A stretch of 64,000 nucleotides of DNA from Colletes latitarsis (Eukaryota > Arthropoda > Insecta > Hymenoptera > Colletidae). The stretch covers positions 24,103,501 through 24,167,500 of the forward strand of contig NW_027488367.1 of the NCBI RefSeq assembly GCF_051014445.1, given 5' to 3'. Each line of letters opens with the position of its first letter. Within the stretch, counting starts at the first letter, position 1. This document shows, piece after piece, positions 24,337-36,870 of the stretch. The position numbers and the translations under genes were made by a program. The notes beneath the pieces were generated by a model, which was given only the letters and a program-made list of their open reading frames with translations, had not been told where the DNA came from and searched no databases.

Positions 24337-27300
24337 ACTGAAACAGTCCATTAAACCTGGTTTGGATCAATATTTTAGAGGATAACGCAAGTTTGGTCTA
24401 GGTTAGGTCTGGGATTTTCACTCATAAGACACATACTTTCGCATTCTTCACATACTTGTTGAACAGATCCTGGGTTTTTTATGGTTTGGTTCACGTAGTA
24501 ATGTGGTACCACACTGAAACATTCAATTAAACCTAGTCTTGATAAATATTTTAGAGGATAACGCATGTTAGGTCTGGGTTAGGACTAGGATTTGCCCCCA
24601 TCAGGCTCATACTTTCGCATATTCCTCATACTTCATGGCTGGATCCTGGGCTATTTCTGGTTTGGATCACGTAGTAATGTGGTACCACACTGAAACAGTC
24701 AATTAAACCTGGTTTTGATCAATATTTTAGAGAATAATTCATGTCAGGTCTACGTTAGGTCTGGGATTTGCTCTCATCAGGCTCATTCTTTCGCATATTT
24801 CTCACACTTGATGGCTAGATCCTGGGCTTTTTCCGGTTTGCATCACGTACTAATGTGGTACCACGCTGAAACAGTCAATTAAGCCTGATTTCGATGAATA
24901 TTTTAGAGGATAACGCAAGTTAGGTCTGGGGTAGGTCTGGGATTCGCCCTCATCAGGCTCATACCTTCGCATATTTCTCATACTCGATGGCTAGATCCTG
25001 GGCTTTTTCTGGATTGCATCACGTAGTAATGAAGTACAACACTGAAGCAGTCAATTAAACCTGGTTTCCATCAATATCTTAGAGGACAACGCAAGTTAGG
25101 TCTGGGATAAGTCTGGGATCTGCCCTCATCAGGCTCATACTTTCGCGTTTTTCACATACTTGTTGAACAGATCCTGTGTTTTTTCTGGTTTGGATCACGT
25201 AGTAGTGTGGTACCACACTGAAACAGTCCATTAAACCTTGTTTGGATCAATATTTTAGAGGATAACGAATGTTAGGTCTGGGATAGGTCTGGGATTTGCC
25301 CTCATCAGACTCATACTTTCGCACACTTCACATACTCGTTGAACAGATCCTGGGTTATTTTCTGGTTTGGATCACATAGTAATGTGGTACCACACTGAAA
25401 CAGTCGATTAAACCAGGTTTCGATCAATATTTTTGAGGATAACGCAACTTAGGTCTAGGTTAGGTCTGGGATTTTCACTCATCCGACTCATACTTTCGCA
25501 TTCTTCACATACTTGTTGAACGGATCCTGGGTTTTTACTGGTTTGGATCACGTAGTAATGTGGTACCACACTGAAACAGTCAATTACACCTGGTTTGGAT
25601 CAATATTTTAGAGAATAACGCATGTTAGGTCTAGGTTAGGTCTGGGATTTTCACTCATCAGACTCATACTTTCGCATATTTCTCATACTTCATGGCTAGA
25701 TCCTGGGCTTTTTCTGGATTGTTTCACGTAGTAATGTGGTACCACACTGAAACATTCAATTAAACCTGGTCTAGATAAATATTTTAGAGGATAACGCAAG
25801 TTAGGTCTAGGTTAGGCCTGGGATTTGCCCTCATCAGGGTCATACTTTCGCAGTTTTAACATACATGTTGACCTGATCGAGGGTTTTTTCCGCTTTGGAT
25901 CACGTAGTAAAGTGGTACCACACTGAAGCAGTCCATTAAACCCGGTTTGGATCAATATTTTAGAGGATAACGTATGTTAGGTTTGGGTTAGGTCTAGGAT
26001 TTCCCCTCATCAGGCTCATACTTTCGCATATTTCTCATACTTCATGGCTAGATCCTGGGCTTTTTTTGGATTGCATCACGTAGTAATGAAGTACAACACT
26101 GAAACAGTCAATTAAACCTGGTTTCCATCAATATTTTAGAGGACAACGCATGTTAGGTCTAGGTTAGGCCTGGGATTTGCCCTCATCAGGGTCATACATT
26201 CGCAGTTTTAACATACACGTTGACCTGATCGAGGGTTTTTTCCGCTTTGGATCACGTAGAAAAGTGGTACCACACTGAGGCAATCCATTAAACCCGGTTT
26301 GGATCAATATTTTAGAGGATAACGCATGTTAGGTTTGGGTTAGGTCTAGGATTTGCCCTCATCAGGCTCATACTTTCGCATATTTCTCATACTTCATGGC
26401 TAGATCCTGGGCTTTTTCTGGATTGTTTCACGTAGTAATGTGGTACCACGCTGAAACAGTCAATTAAACCTGGTTTCGATCAATATTTTAGAGGATAACG
26501 CAAGTTAGGTCTGGGATAGGTCTGGGATTCGCCCTCATCAGGCTCATACTTTCGCGTTTTTCACATACTTGTTGAACAGATCCTGGGTTTTTTCTGGTTT
26601 GAGTCACGTAGTAATGTGGTACCACACTGAAACAGTCGATTAAACCAGGTTTCGATCAATATTTTTGAGGATAACGCATGTTAGGTCCAGGTTAGGCCTG
26701 GGATTTTCACTCATCCGACTCATACTTTCGCATTCTTCACATACTTGTTGAACGGATCCTGGGCTTTTTCTGGATTGCATCACATAGTAATGAAGTACAA
26801 CACAGAAACAGACAATTAAAACTGGTTTCCATCAATATCTTAGAGGACAACGCAAGTTAGGTCTGGGATAGGTCTGGGATTTGCCCTCATCAGACTCATA
26901 CTTTCGCATTCTTCACATACTTGTTGAACGGATCCTGGGTTTTTTCTGGTTTGGATCACGTAGTAATGTGGTACCACACTGAAACATTCAAATAAACCAG
27001 GTCTTGACAAATATTTTAGATGATAACGCATGTTAGGTCTGGGTTAGGTCTAGGATTTGCCCCCATCAGGCTCATACTTTCGCATATTTCTCATACTTCA
27101 TGGCTAGATCCTGGGCTATTTCTGGATTGGATCACGTAGTAATGTGGTACCACACTGAAACAGTCAATTAAACCTGGTTTCGATCAATATTTTAGAGGAC
27201 AATGCAAGTTAGGTCTGGCATAGGTCTGGGATTCGCCCTCATCAGACTCATACTTTCGCGTTTTTCACATACTTGTTGAACTGATCGAGAGTTTTTTCTG

Positions 27301-29470
27301 CTTTGGATCACGTAGTAAAGTGGTACCACACTGAAACAGTCCATTAAACCTGGTTTGGATCAATATTTTTGAGGATAACGCATGTTAGGTCTAGGTTAGG
27401 CCGGGGAATTTCACTCATCAGGCTCATACTTTCGCATATTTCTCATACTTCATGGCTAGATCCTGGGCTGTTTCTGGATTGTATCACATAGTAATGTGGT
27501 ACCACGCTGAAACAGTCGATTAAACCTGGATTCGATCAATATTTTAGAGGATAACGCATGTTAGGTCTAGGTTAGGCCTGGGATTTGCCCTCATCAGGGT
27601 CATACTTTCGCGTTTTTCACATACTTGTTGAACTGGTCCTCGGTTTTTTCTGGTTTGGATCACGTAGCAATGTGGTACCACACTGAAACGGTCCATTTAA
27701 CCTGGTTTGGATCAATATTTTAGAGGATAACGCATGTTAGGTCTAGGTTAGCCCTGGGATTTTCACTCATCAGACTCATACTTTCGCATTCTTCACATAC
27801 TTGTTGAACGGATCCTGGGTTTTTTCTGGTTTCGTTAACGTAGTAATGTGGTACCACACTGAAACATTCAATTAAACCTGATCTTGATAAATATTTGAGA
27901 GGATAACGCATGTTAGGTTTGGGTTAAGTCCTGGATTTGCCCTCATCAGTCTCATACTTTCGCATATTTCTCATACTTCATGGCTAGATCCTGGGCTGTT
28001 TCTGGATTGTATCACGTAGTAATTTGGTACCACGCTGAAACAGTCAATTAAACCTGGTTTCGATCAATATTTTGCAGGATAACGCAAGTTAGGTCTGGCA
28101 TAGGTCTGGGATTCGCCCTCATCAGACTCATACTTTCGCGTTTTTCACATACTTGTTGAACTGATCCTGGGCTTTTTCTGGTTTGGATCACGTAGTAATG
28201 TGGTACCACACTGAAACAGTCAATTAAGCCTGGTTTCGATCAATATTTTAGAGAATAATTCATGTTAGGTTTAGGTTAGGTCTGGGATTTGCTCTCATCA
28301 GGCTCATACTTTCGCACACTTCACATACTCGTTTGACAGATCCTGGGTTATTTTCTGGTTTGGATCACGTAGTAATGTGGGACCACATTGAAACAGTCAA
28401 TTAAACCTGGTTTCGATCAATATTTTAGAGAATAATTCATGTTAGGTCTAGGTTAGGCCTGGGATTTGCTCTCATCAGGGTCATACTTTCGCAGTTTTAA
28501 CATACATGTTGACCTGATCGAGAGTTTTTTCTGCTTTGGATCACGAAGTAAAGTGGTACCACACTGAAACAGTCCATTAAACCTGGTTTGGATCAATATT
28601 TTTGAGGATAACGCATGTTAGGTCTAGGTTAGGCCGGGGAATTTCACTCATCAGACTCATACTTTCGCATATTTCTCATACTTCATGGCTAGATCCTGGG
28701 CTGTTTCTGGATTGTATCACATAGTAATGTGGTACCACGCTGAAACAGTCGATTAAACCTGGTTTCGTTCAATATTTTAGAGGATAACGCATGTTAGGTC
28801 TAGGTTAGGCGTGGGATTTGCCCTCATCAGGGTCATACTTTCGCAGTTTTAACATACATGTTGACCTGATCGAGGGTTTTTTCTGCTTTGGATCACGTAG
28901 TAAAGTGGTACCACACTGAAACAGTCCATTTAACCTGGTTTGGATCAATATTTTAGAGGATAACGCATGTTAGGTCTAGGTTAGCCCTGGGATTTTCACT
29001 CATCAGACTCATACTTTCGCATTCTTCACATACTTGTTGAACGGATCCTGGGTTTTTTCTGGTTTCGTTAACGTAGTAATGTGGTACCACACTGAAACAT
29101 TCAATTAAACCTGATCTTGATAAATATTTGAGAGGATAACGCATGTTAGGTTTGGGTTAAGTCCTGGATTTGCCCTCATCAGTCTCATACTTTCGCATAT
29201 TTCTCATACTTCATGGCTAGATCCTGGGCTGTTTCTGGATTGTATCACGTAGTAATTTGGTACCACGCTGAAACAGTCAATTAAACCTGGTTTCGATCAA
29301 TATTTTGCAGGATAACGCAAGTTAGGTCTGGCATAGGTCTGGGATTCGCCCTCATCAGACTCATACTTTCGCGTTTTTCACATACTTGTTGAACTGATCC
29401 TGGGCTTTTTCTGGTTTGGATCACGTAGTAATGTGGGACCACACTGAAACAATCAATTAAACCTGGTCTT

Positions 29471-29636
29471 GATAAATATTTTAGAGGATAACGCATGTTA
29501 GGTCTGGGATTTGCCCTCATCAGACTCATACTTTCGCACACTTCACATACTCGTTGAACAGATCCTGGGTTATTTTCTGGTTTGGATCACGTAGTAGTGT
29601 GGTACCACACTGAAACAGTCCATTGAACCTGGTCTG
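29471..29636 (+). repeat. Shortened monomer (about 166 bp) lacking one internal 11-bp unit
   Basis: At 29,496-29,515 the sequence goes from 'ttaggtctggga' straight to 'tttgccc', with a single 11-bp element. The related monomer at about 54,323-54,350 has both elements. Loss of exactly 11 bp fits replication slippage between the tandem 11-bp repeats. The monomer is missing from giant copy 2, where one monomer is skipped at about 44,970. Confidence 0.88.
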
Positions 29637-30693
29637 GATCAATATTTTAGAGAATAATACATGTTAGGTCTAGGTTCGGTCTGGGATTTGCTCTCATCAG
29701 GCTAATTCTTTCGCATATTTCTCATACTTGATGGCTAGATGCTGGGCTTTTTCTGGATTGCATCACGTAGTAATGAAGTACAACACTGAAACAGTCAATT
29801 AAACCTGGTTTCCATCAATATTTTAGAGGATAACGCATGTTAGGTCTGGGATAGGTCTGGGATTTGCCCTCATCAGACTCATACTTTCGCACACTTCACA
29901 TACTCGTTGAACAGATCCTGGGTTATTTTCTGGTTTGGATCACGTAGTAGTGTGGTACCACACTGAAACAGTCGATTAAACCAGGTTTCGATCAATATTT
30001 TTGAGGATAACGCATGTTAGGTCTAGGTTAGGCCTGGGATTTTCACTCATCAGACTCATACTTTCGCATTCTTCACATACTTGTCGAACTGATCCTGGGT
30101 TTTTTGTGGTTTGGAACACGTAGTAATGTGGTACCACACTGAAACATTCAATTAAACCTGGTCTTGATAAATATTTTAGAGGATAACGCATGTAAGGTCT
30201 AGGTTAGCCGTGGGATTTTCACTCATCAGACTCATACTTTCGCATATTTCTCATACTTCATGGCTAGATCCTGGGCTATTTCTGGATTGGATCACGTAAT
30301 AAAGTGGTACCACACTGAAACATTCAATGAAACCTGTTCTGGATAAATATTTTAGAGGATAACGCATCTTAGGTCTGGGTTAGGTCTAAGATTTGCCCTC
30401 ATCAGGCTCACAGTTTCGCGTTTTTCACATACTTGTTAAACAGATCCTGGGTTTTTTCTGGTTTGGATCACGTAGTAATGTGGTAGCACACTAATACAGT
30501 TAATTAAACCTGGTTTCGATCAATATTTTAGAGGATCACGCAAGCTGGGTCTGGGATAGGTCTGGGATTAGCCCTCATCAGACTCATACTTTCGCACACT
30601 TCACATACTCGTTGACAAGACCCTGGGTTTTTTTCTGGCTTGGATCACGTAGTAATGTGGTTCCACACTGAAACAGTCGATTAAACTTGGTTT

Positions 30694-33600
30694 CGATCAA
30701 TATTTTAGAGGATAACGCATGTTAGGTCTAGGTTAGGCCTGGGATTTTCACTCATCAGACTCATACTTTCGCATTCTTCACATACTTGTCGAACTGATCC
30801 TGGGTTTTTTGTGGTTTGGAACACGTAGTAATGTGGTACCACACTGAAACATTCAATTAAACCTGGTCTTGATAAATATTTTAGAGGATAACGCATGTAA
30901 GGTCTAGGTTAGCCGTGGGATTTTCACTCATCAGACTCATACTTTCGCATATTTCTCATACTTCATGGCTAGATCCTGGGCTGTTTCTGGATTGGATCAC
31001 GTAGTAAAGTGGTACCACACTGAAACATTCAATGAAACCTGGTCTGGAAAAAAATTTTAGAGGATAACGCATGTTAGGTCAAGGTTAGGTCTAAGATTTG
31101 CCCTCATCAGGCTCACAGTTTCGCGTTTTTCACATACTTGTTGAACAGATCCTGGGTTTTTTCTGGTTTGTATCACGTAGTCATGTGGTACCACACTGAA
31201 ACAGTCGATTAAACCTGGTTTCGATCAATATCTTAGAGGATAACGCAAGTTAAGTCTGGGATTGGTCTGGGATTTGACCTCATCAGACTCATACTTTCGC
31301 ACACTTCACATACTCGTTGAACAGATCCTGGGTTATTTTCTGGTTTGGATCACATAGTAATGTGGTACCACACGGAAACAGTCGATTAAACCAGGTTTCG
31401 ATCAATATTTTTGAGGACAACGCATGTTAGGTCTAGGTTAGGCCTGGGATTTTCACTCATCAGACTCATACTTTCGCATTCTTCACATACTTGTCGAACT
31501 GATCCTGGGTTTTTTGTGGTTTGGATCACGTAGTAATGTGGTACCACACTGAAACATTCAATTAAACCTGGTCTTGATAAATATTTTAGAGGATAACGCA
31601 TGATAGGTCTGGGATAGGTCTGGGATTAGCCCTCATCAGACTCATACTTTCGCACACTTCACATACTCGTTGACGAGATCCTTGGTTTTTTTCTAGTTTG
31701 GATCACGCAGTAATGTGGTACCACACTGAAACAGTCGATTAAACCTGGTTTCGATCAATATTTTTGAGGATAACGCATGTTAGGTCTGGGATAAGTCTGG
31801 GATTAGCCCTCATCAGAATCATACTTTCGCTTTCTTCACATACTTGTTGAACGGATCCTGGGCTTTTTATGGATTGCATCACGTAGTAATGTAGTACCAC
31901 ACTGAAACAGTCAATGAAAACTGGTTTCCATCAATATTTTAGAGGACAACGCAAGTTAGGTCTAGGTAAGGCCTGAGATTTTCACTGATCAGACTCATAC
32001 ATTCGCATTCTTAACATACTGGTTGAACGGATCCTGGGTTTTTTCTGGTTTGGATCACGTAGTAATGTGGTACCACACTGAAACATTCAATTAAACCTGG
32101 TCTTGATAATTATTTTAGAGGATAACGCATGTTAGGTCTGGGTTACGTCTAGGATTTGCCCTCATCAGGCTCATACTTTCGCATATTTCTCATACTTCAT
32201 GGCTAGATCCTGGGCTGTTTCTGCATTGTATCACGTAGTAATGTGGTACCACACTAAAACAGTAAATTAAACCTGGTTTCGATCAATATTTTAGAGGATC
32301 ACGCAAGCTAGGTCTGGGATAGGTCTGGGATTAGCCCTCATCAGACTCATACTTTCGCACACTTCACATACTCGTTGACAAGATCCTGGGTTTTTTTCTG
32401 GCTTGGATCACGTAGTAATGTGGTTCCACACTGAAACAGTCGATTAAACTTGGCTTCGATCAATATTTTAGAGGATAACGCAAGTTAGGTCTGGGATAGG
32501 TCTGGGATTTGCCCTCGTCAGGCTCATACTTTCGCGTTTTTCACATACTTGTTGAACGGATCCTGGGTTTTTCCTGGTTTGGGTCACGTAGTAATGTGGT
32601 ACCACACTGAAACATTCAATTAAACCTGGTCTTCATAAATATTTTAGAGGATAACGCATGTCAGGTCGGGGTTACGTCTAGGATTTGCCCTCATCAGGCT
32701 CATACTTTCGCATATTTCTCATACTTCATGGCTAGATCCTGGGCTGTTTCTGCATTGTATCACGTAGTAATGTGGTACCACGCTGAAACTGTCAATTAAA
32801 CCTGGTTTCGATCAATATTTTAGAGGATAACGCAAGTTAGGTCTGGCATAGGTCTGGGATTCGCCCTCATCAGGCTCATACTTTCGCACACTTCACATAC
32901 TCGTTGACAAGATCCTGGGTTTTTTTCTGGCTTGGATCACGTAGTAATGTGGTTCCACACCGAAGCAGTCGATTAAACTTGGCTTCGATCAATATTTTAG
33001 AGGATAACGCAAGTTAGGTCTGGGATAGGTCTGGGATTTGCCCTCATCAGGCTCATACTTTCGCAGTTTTAACATACATGTTGACCTGATCGAGGGTTTT
33101 TTCTGCTTTGGATCACGTAGTAAAGTGGTACCACACTGAAACAGTCCATTAAACCTGGTTTGGATCAATATTTTAGAGGATAACGCATGTTAGGTCTAGG
33201 TTAGGTCTGGGATTTTCGCTCATGAGACTCATACATTCGCATTCTTCACATACTTGTTGAACGGATCCTGGGTTTTTTCTGGTTTGTTTCATGTAGTAAT
33301 GTGGTACCACACTGAAACATTCAATTAAACCTGGTCTTGATAAATATTTTAGAGGATAACGCATGTTAGGTCGGGGTTACGTCTAGGATTTGCCCTCATC
33401 AGGCTCATACTTTCGCATATTTCTCATACTTCATGGCTAGATCCTGGGCTGTTTCTGCATTGTATCACGTAGTAATGTGGTACCACGCTGAAACAGTCAA
33501 TTAAACCTTGTTTCGATCAATATTTTAGAGGATAACGCAAGTTAGGTCTGGCATAGGTCTGGGATTCGCCCTCATCAGGCTCATACTTTCGCACACTTCA

Positions 33601-36600
33601 CATACTCGTTGAACAGATCCTGCGTTATTTTCTGGTTTGGATCACACAGTAATGTGGTACCACACTGAAACATTCAATTAAACCTGGTCTTCATAAATAT
33701 TTTAGAGGATAACGCATGTTAGGTCTGGGTTAGGTCTAGGATTTGCCCTCATCAGGCTCATACTTTCGCATATTTCTCATACTTCATGGCTAGATCCTGG
33801 GCTATTTCTGGATTGGATCACGTAGTAAAGTGGTACCACACTGAAACATTCAATGAAACCTGGTCTGGATAAATATTTTAGAGGACAACGCATCTTAGGT
33901 CTGAGTTAGGTCTAAGATTTGCCCTCATCAGGCTCACAGTTTCGCGTTTTTCACATACTTGTTGAACAGATCCTGGTTTTTTTCTGGTTTGGATCGCGAA
34001 GTAGTGTGGTACCACACTGAAACAGTCCATTAAACCTGGTTTCGCTCAAATTTTTAGAGGATAACGCATGTTAGGTCTAGATTAGGTCTGGGATTTGCTC
34101 TCATCAGGCTCATTCTTTCGCATATTTCTCATACTTGATGGCTATATCCTGGGCTTTTTCTGGATTGCATCACGTAGTAACGTATTACCACACTGAAACA
34201 GTCAATGAAACCTGGTTTCCATCAATATTTTAGAGGACAACGCAAGTTAGGTCTAGGTAAGGCCTGAGATTTTCACTGATCAGACTCATACTTTCGCCTT
34301 CTTCACATACTTGTTGAACGGATCCTGGGTTTTTTCTGGTTTGGAACACGTAGTAATGTGGTACCACACTGAAACATTCAATTAAACCTGGTCTTGATAA
34401 ATATTTTAGAGAATAACGCATGTTAGGTCTGGGTTAGGTCTAGGATTTGCCCTCATCAGGATCATACTTTCGCATATTTCTCATACTTCATGGCTAGATC
34501 CTGGGCTATTTCTGGATTGGATCACGTAGTAAAGTGGTACCACACTGAAACATTCAATGGAACCTGGTCTGGATAAAAATTTTAGAGGATAACGCATGTT
34601 AGGTCAAGGTTAGGTCTAAGATTTGCCCTCATCAGGCTCACAGTTTCGCGTTTTTCACATACTTGTCGAACAGATCCTGGGTTTTTTGTGGTTTGGATCA
34701 CGTAGTAATGTGGTACCACACTGAAACATTCAATTAAACCTGGTCTTGATAAATATTTTAGGGGATAACGCATGTTAGGTCTGGGATAGGTCTGGGATTA
34801 GCCCTCATCAGACTCATACTTTCGCTTTCTTCATACTTGTTGAACGGATCCTGGGCTTTTTCTGGATTGCATCACGTAGTAATGTAGTACCACACTGAAA
34901 CAGTCAATGAAACCTGGTTTCCATCAATATTTTAGAGGACAACGCAAGTTAGGTCTAGGTAAGGCCTGAGATTTTCACTGATCAGACTCATACATTCGCA
35001 TTCTTCACATACTTGTTGAACGGATCCTGGGTTTTTTCTGGTTTGGATCACGTAGTAATGTGGTACCACACTGAAACATTCAATTAACCCTGGTCTTGAT
35101 AAATATTTTAGAGGATAACGCATGTTAGGTCTGGGTTACGTCTAGGATTTGCCCTCATCAGGCTCATACTTTCGCATATTTCTCATACTTCATGGCTAGA
35201 TCCTGGGCTGTTTCTGCATTGTATCACGTAGTAATGTGGTACCACGCTGAAACAGTCAATTAACCTTGGTTTCGATCAATATTTTAGAGGATAACGCAAG
35301 TTAGGTCTGGGATAGGTCTAGGATTTGCCCTCATCAGGCTCTTACTATCGCATATTACTCATACTTCATGGCTAGATCCTGGGCTATTTCTGGATTGGAT
35401 CACGTAATAAAGTGGTACCACACTGAAACATTCAATGAAACCTGTTCTGGATAAATATTTTAGAGGATAACGCATCTTAGGTCTGGGTTAGGTCTAAGAT
35501 TTGCCCTCATCAGGCTCACAGTTTCGCGTTTTTCACATACTTGTTAAACAGATCCTGGGTTTTTTTCTGGTTTGGATCACGTAGTAATGTGGTAGCACAC
35601 TAATACAGTTAATTAAACCTGGTTTCGATCAATATTTTAGAGGATCACGCAAGCTGGGTCTGGGATAGGTCTGGGATTAGCCCTCATCAGACTCATACTT
35701 TCGCACACTTCACATACTCGTTGACAAGACCCTGGGTTTTTTTCTGGCTTGGATCACGTAGTAATGTGGTTCCACACTGAAACAGTCGATTAAACTTGGC
35801 TTCGATCAATATTTTAGAGGATAACGCAAGTTAGGTCTGGGATAGGTCTGGGATTTGCCCTCATCAGGCTCATACTTTCGCGTTTTTCACATACTTGTTG
35901 AACGGATCCTGGGTTTTTTCTGGTTTGGTTCACGTAGTAATGTGGTACCACGCTGAAACAGTCAATTAATCCTGGTTTCCATCAATATTTTAGAGGATAA
36001 CGCATGTTAGGTCTAGGTTAGGCCTGGGATTTTCACTCATCAGACTCATACTTTCGCATTCTTCACATACTTGTCGAACTGATCCTGGGTTTTTTGTGGT
36101 TTGGAACACGTAGTAATGTGGTACCACACTGAAACATTCAATTAAACCTGGTCTTGATAAATATTTTAGAGGATAACGCATGTAAGGTCTAGGTTAGCCG
36201 TGGGATTTTCACTCATCAGACACATACTTTCGCATATTTCTCATACTTCATGGCTAGATCCTGGGCTATTTCTGGATTGGATCACGTAGTAAAGTGGTAC
36301 CACACTGAAACATTCAATGAAACCTGGTCTGGAAAAAAATTTTAGAGGATAACGCATGTTAGGTCAAGGTTAGGTCTAAGATTTGCCCTCATCAGGCTCA
36401 CAGTTTCGCGTTTTTCACATACTTGTTGAACAGATCCTGGGTTTTTTCTGGTTTGTATCACGCAGTACTGTGGTACCACACTGAAACAGTCCATTAAACC
36501 TGGTTTGGATCAATATTTTAGAGGATAACGCATGTTAGGTCTAGGTTAGGCCTGGGATTTTCACTCATCAGACTCATACTTTCGCATTCTTCACATACTT

Positions 36601-36700
36601 GTCGAACTGATCCTGGGTTTTTTGTGGTTTGGATCACGTAGTAATGTGGTACCACACTGAAACATTCAATTAAACCTGGTCTTGATAAATATTTTAGAGG
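30694..36700 (+). repeat. Block A, copy 4 (near-complete)
   Basis: It matches 3,226-9,231 at offset 27,468/27,469 with only scattered single-base differences by eye (for example 'tttggttcatg' against 'tttgtttcatg' at 33,285). The left junction near 30,690 fuses 'gattaaacttgg' to 'tttcgatcaat', joining two monomers in register. Confidence 0.88.
35557..35567 (+). other. T-tract length change (T7 for T6)
   Basis: The GGG-T(n)-C tract has one more T here than in its partner at about 8,089. This single base accounts for the change of block offset from 27,468 to 27,469. Confidence 0.85.
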
Positions 36701-36870
36701 ATAACGCATGATAGGTCTGGGATAGGTCTGGGATTAGCCCTCATCAGACTCATACTTTCGCACACTTCACATACTCGTTGACGAGATCCTGGGTTTTTTT
36801 CTGGCTTGGATCACGTAGTAATGTGGTTCCACACTGAAACAGTCGATTAAACTTGGCTTCGATCAATATT

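Larger units (their letters stand above)
11817..29950 (+). repeat. Giant higher-order unit, copy 1 (about 18.1 kb, about 103 monomers)
   Basis: This whole stretch is collinear with 29,951-45,640. Matching points have offsets of 18,135 (11.84 kb), 17,959 (12.75-13.9 kb), 18,488 (14.7 kb), 17,254/17,255 (17.2-19.4 kb), 16,197 (20.67-22.8 kb), 15,141 (23.85-25.4 kb) and 15,494 (25.5-29.47 kb). The second copy starts immediately where the first ends, so the arrangement is a direct tandem duplication later trimmed by in-register losses. The unit carries part of block A on its left and all of block B on its right. Confidence 0.82.
20674..29950 (+). repeat. Higher-order block B, copy 1 (about 9.3 kb)
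   Basis: Its partner is 36,871-45,640. It holds mixed A-E monomers, including subtype-E copies near 23,210, 25,850, 26,205, 28,490 and 28,850. Lineage markers shared with copy 2 are an extra A ('gcaatgtt', 21,391 and 37,589), an extra G ('aatggtggtacc', 24,150 and 39,291) and 'cctacgcacac' (22,672 and 38,869). Confidence 0.85.
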
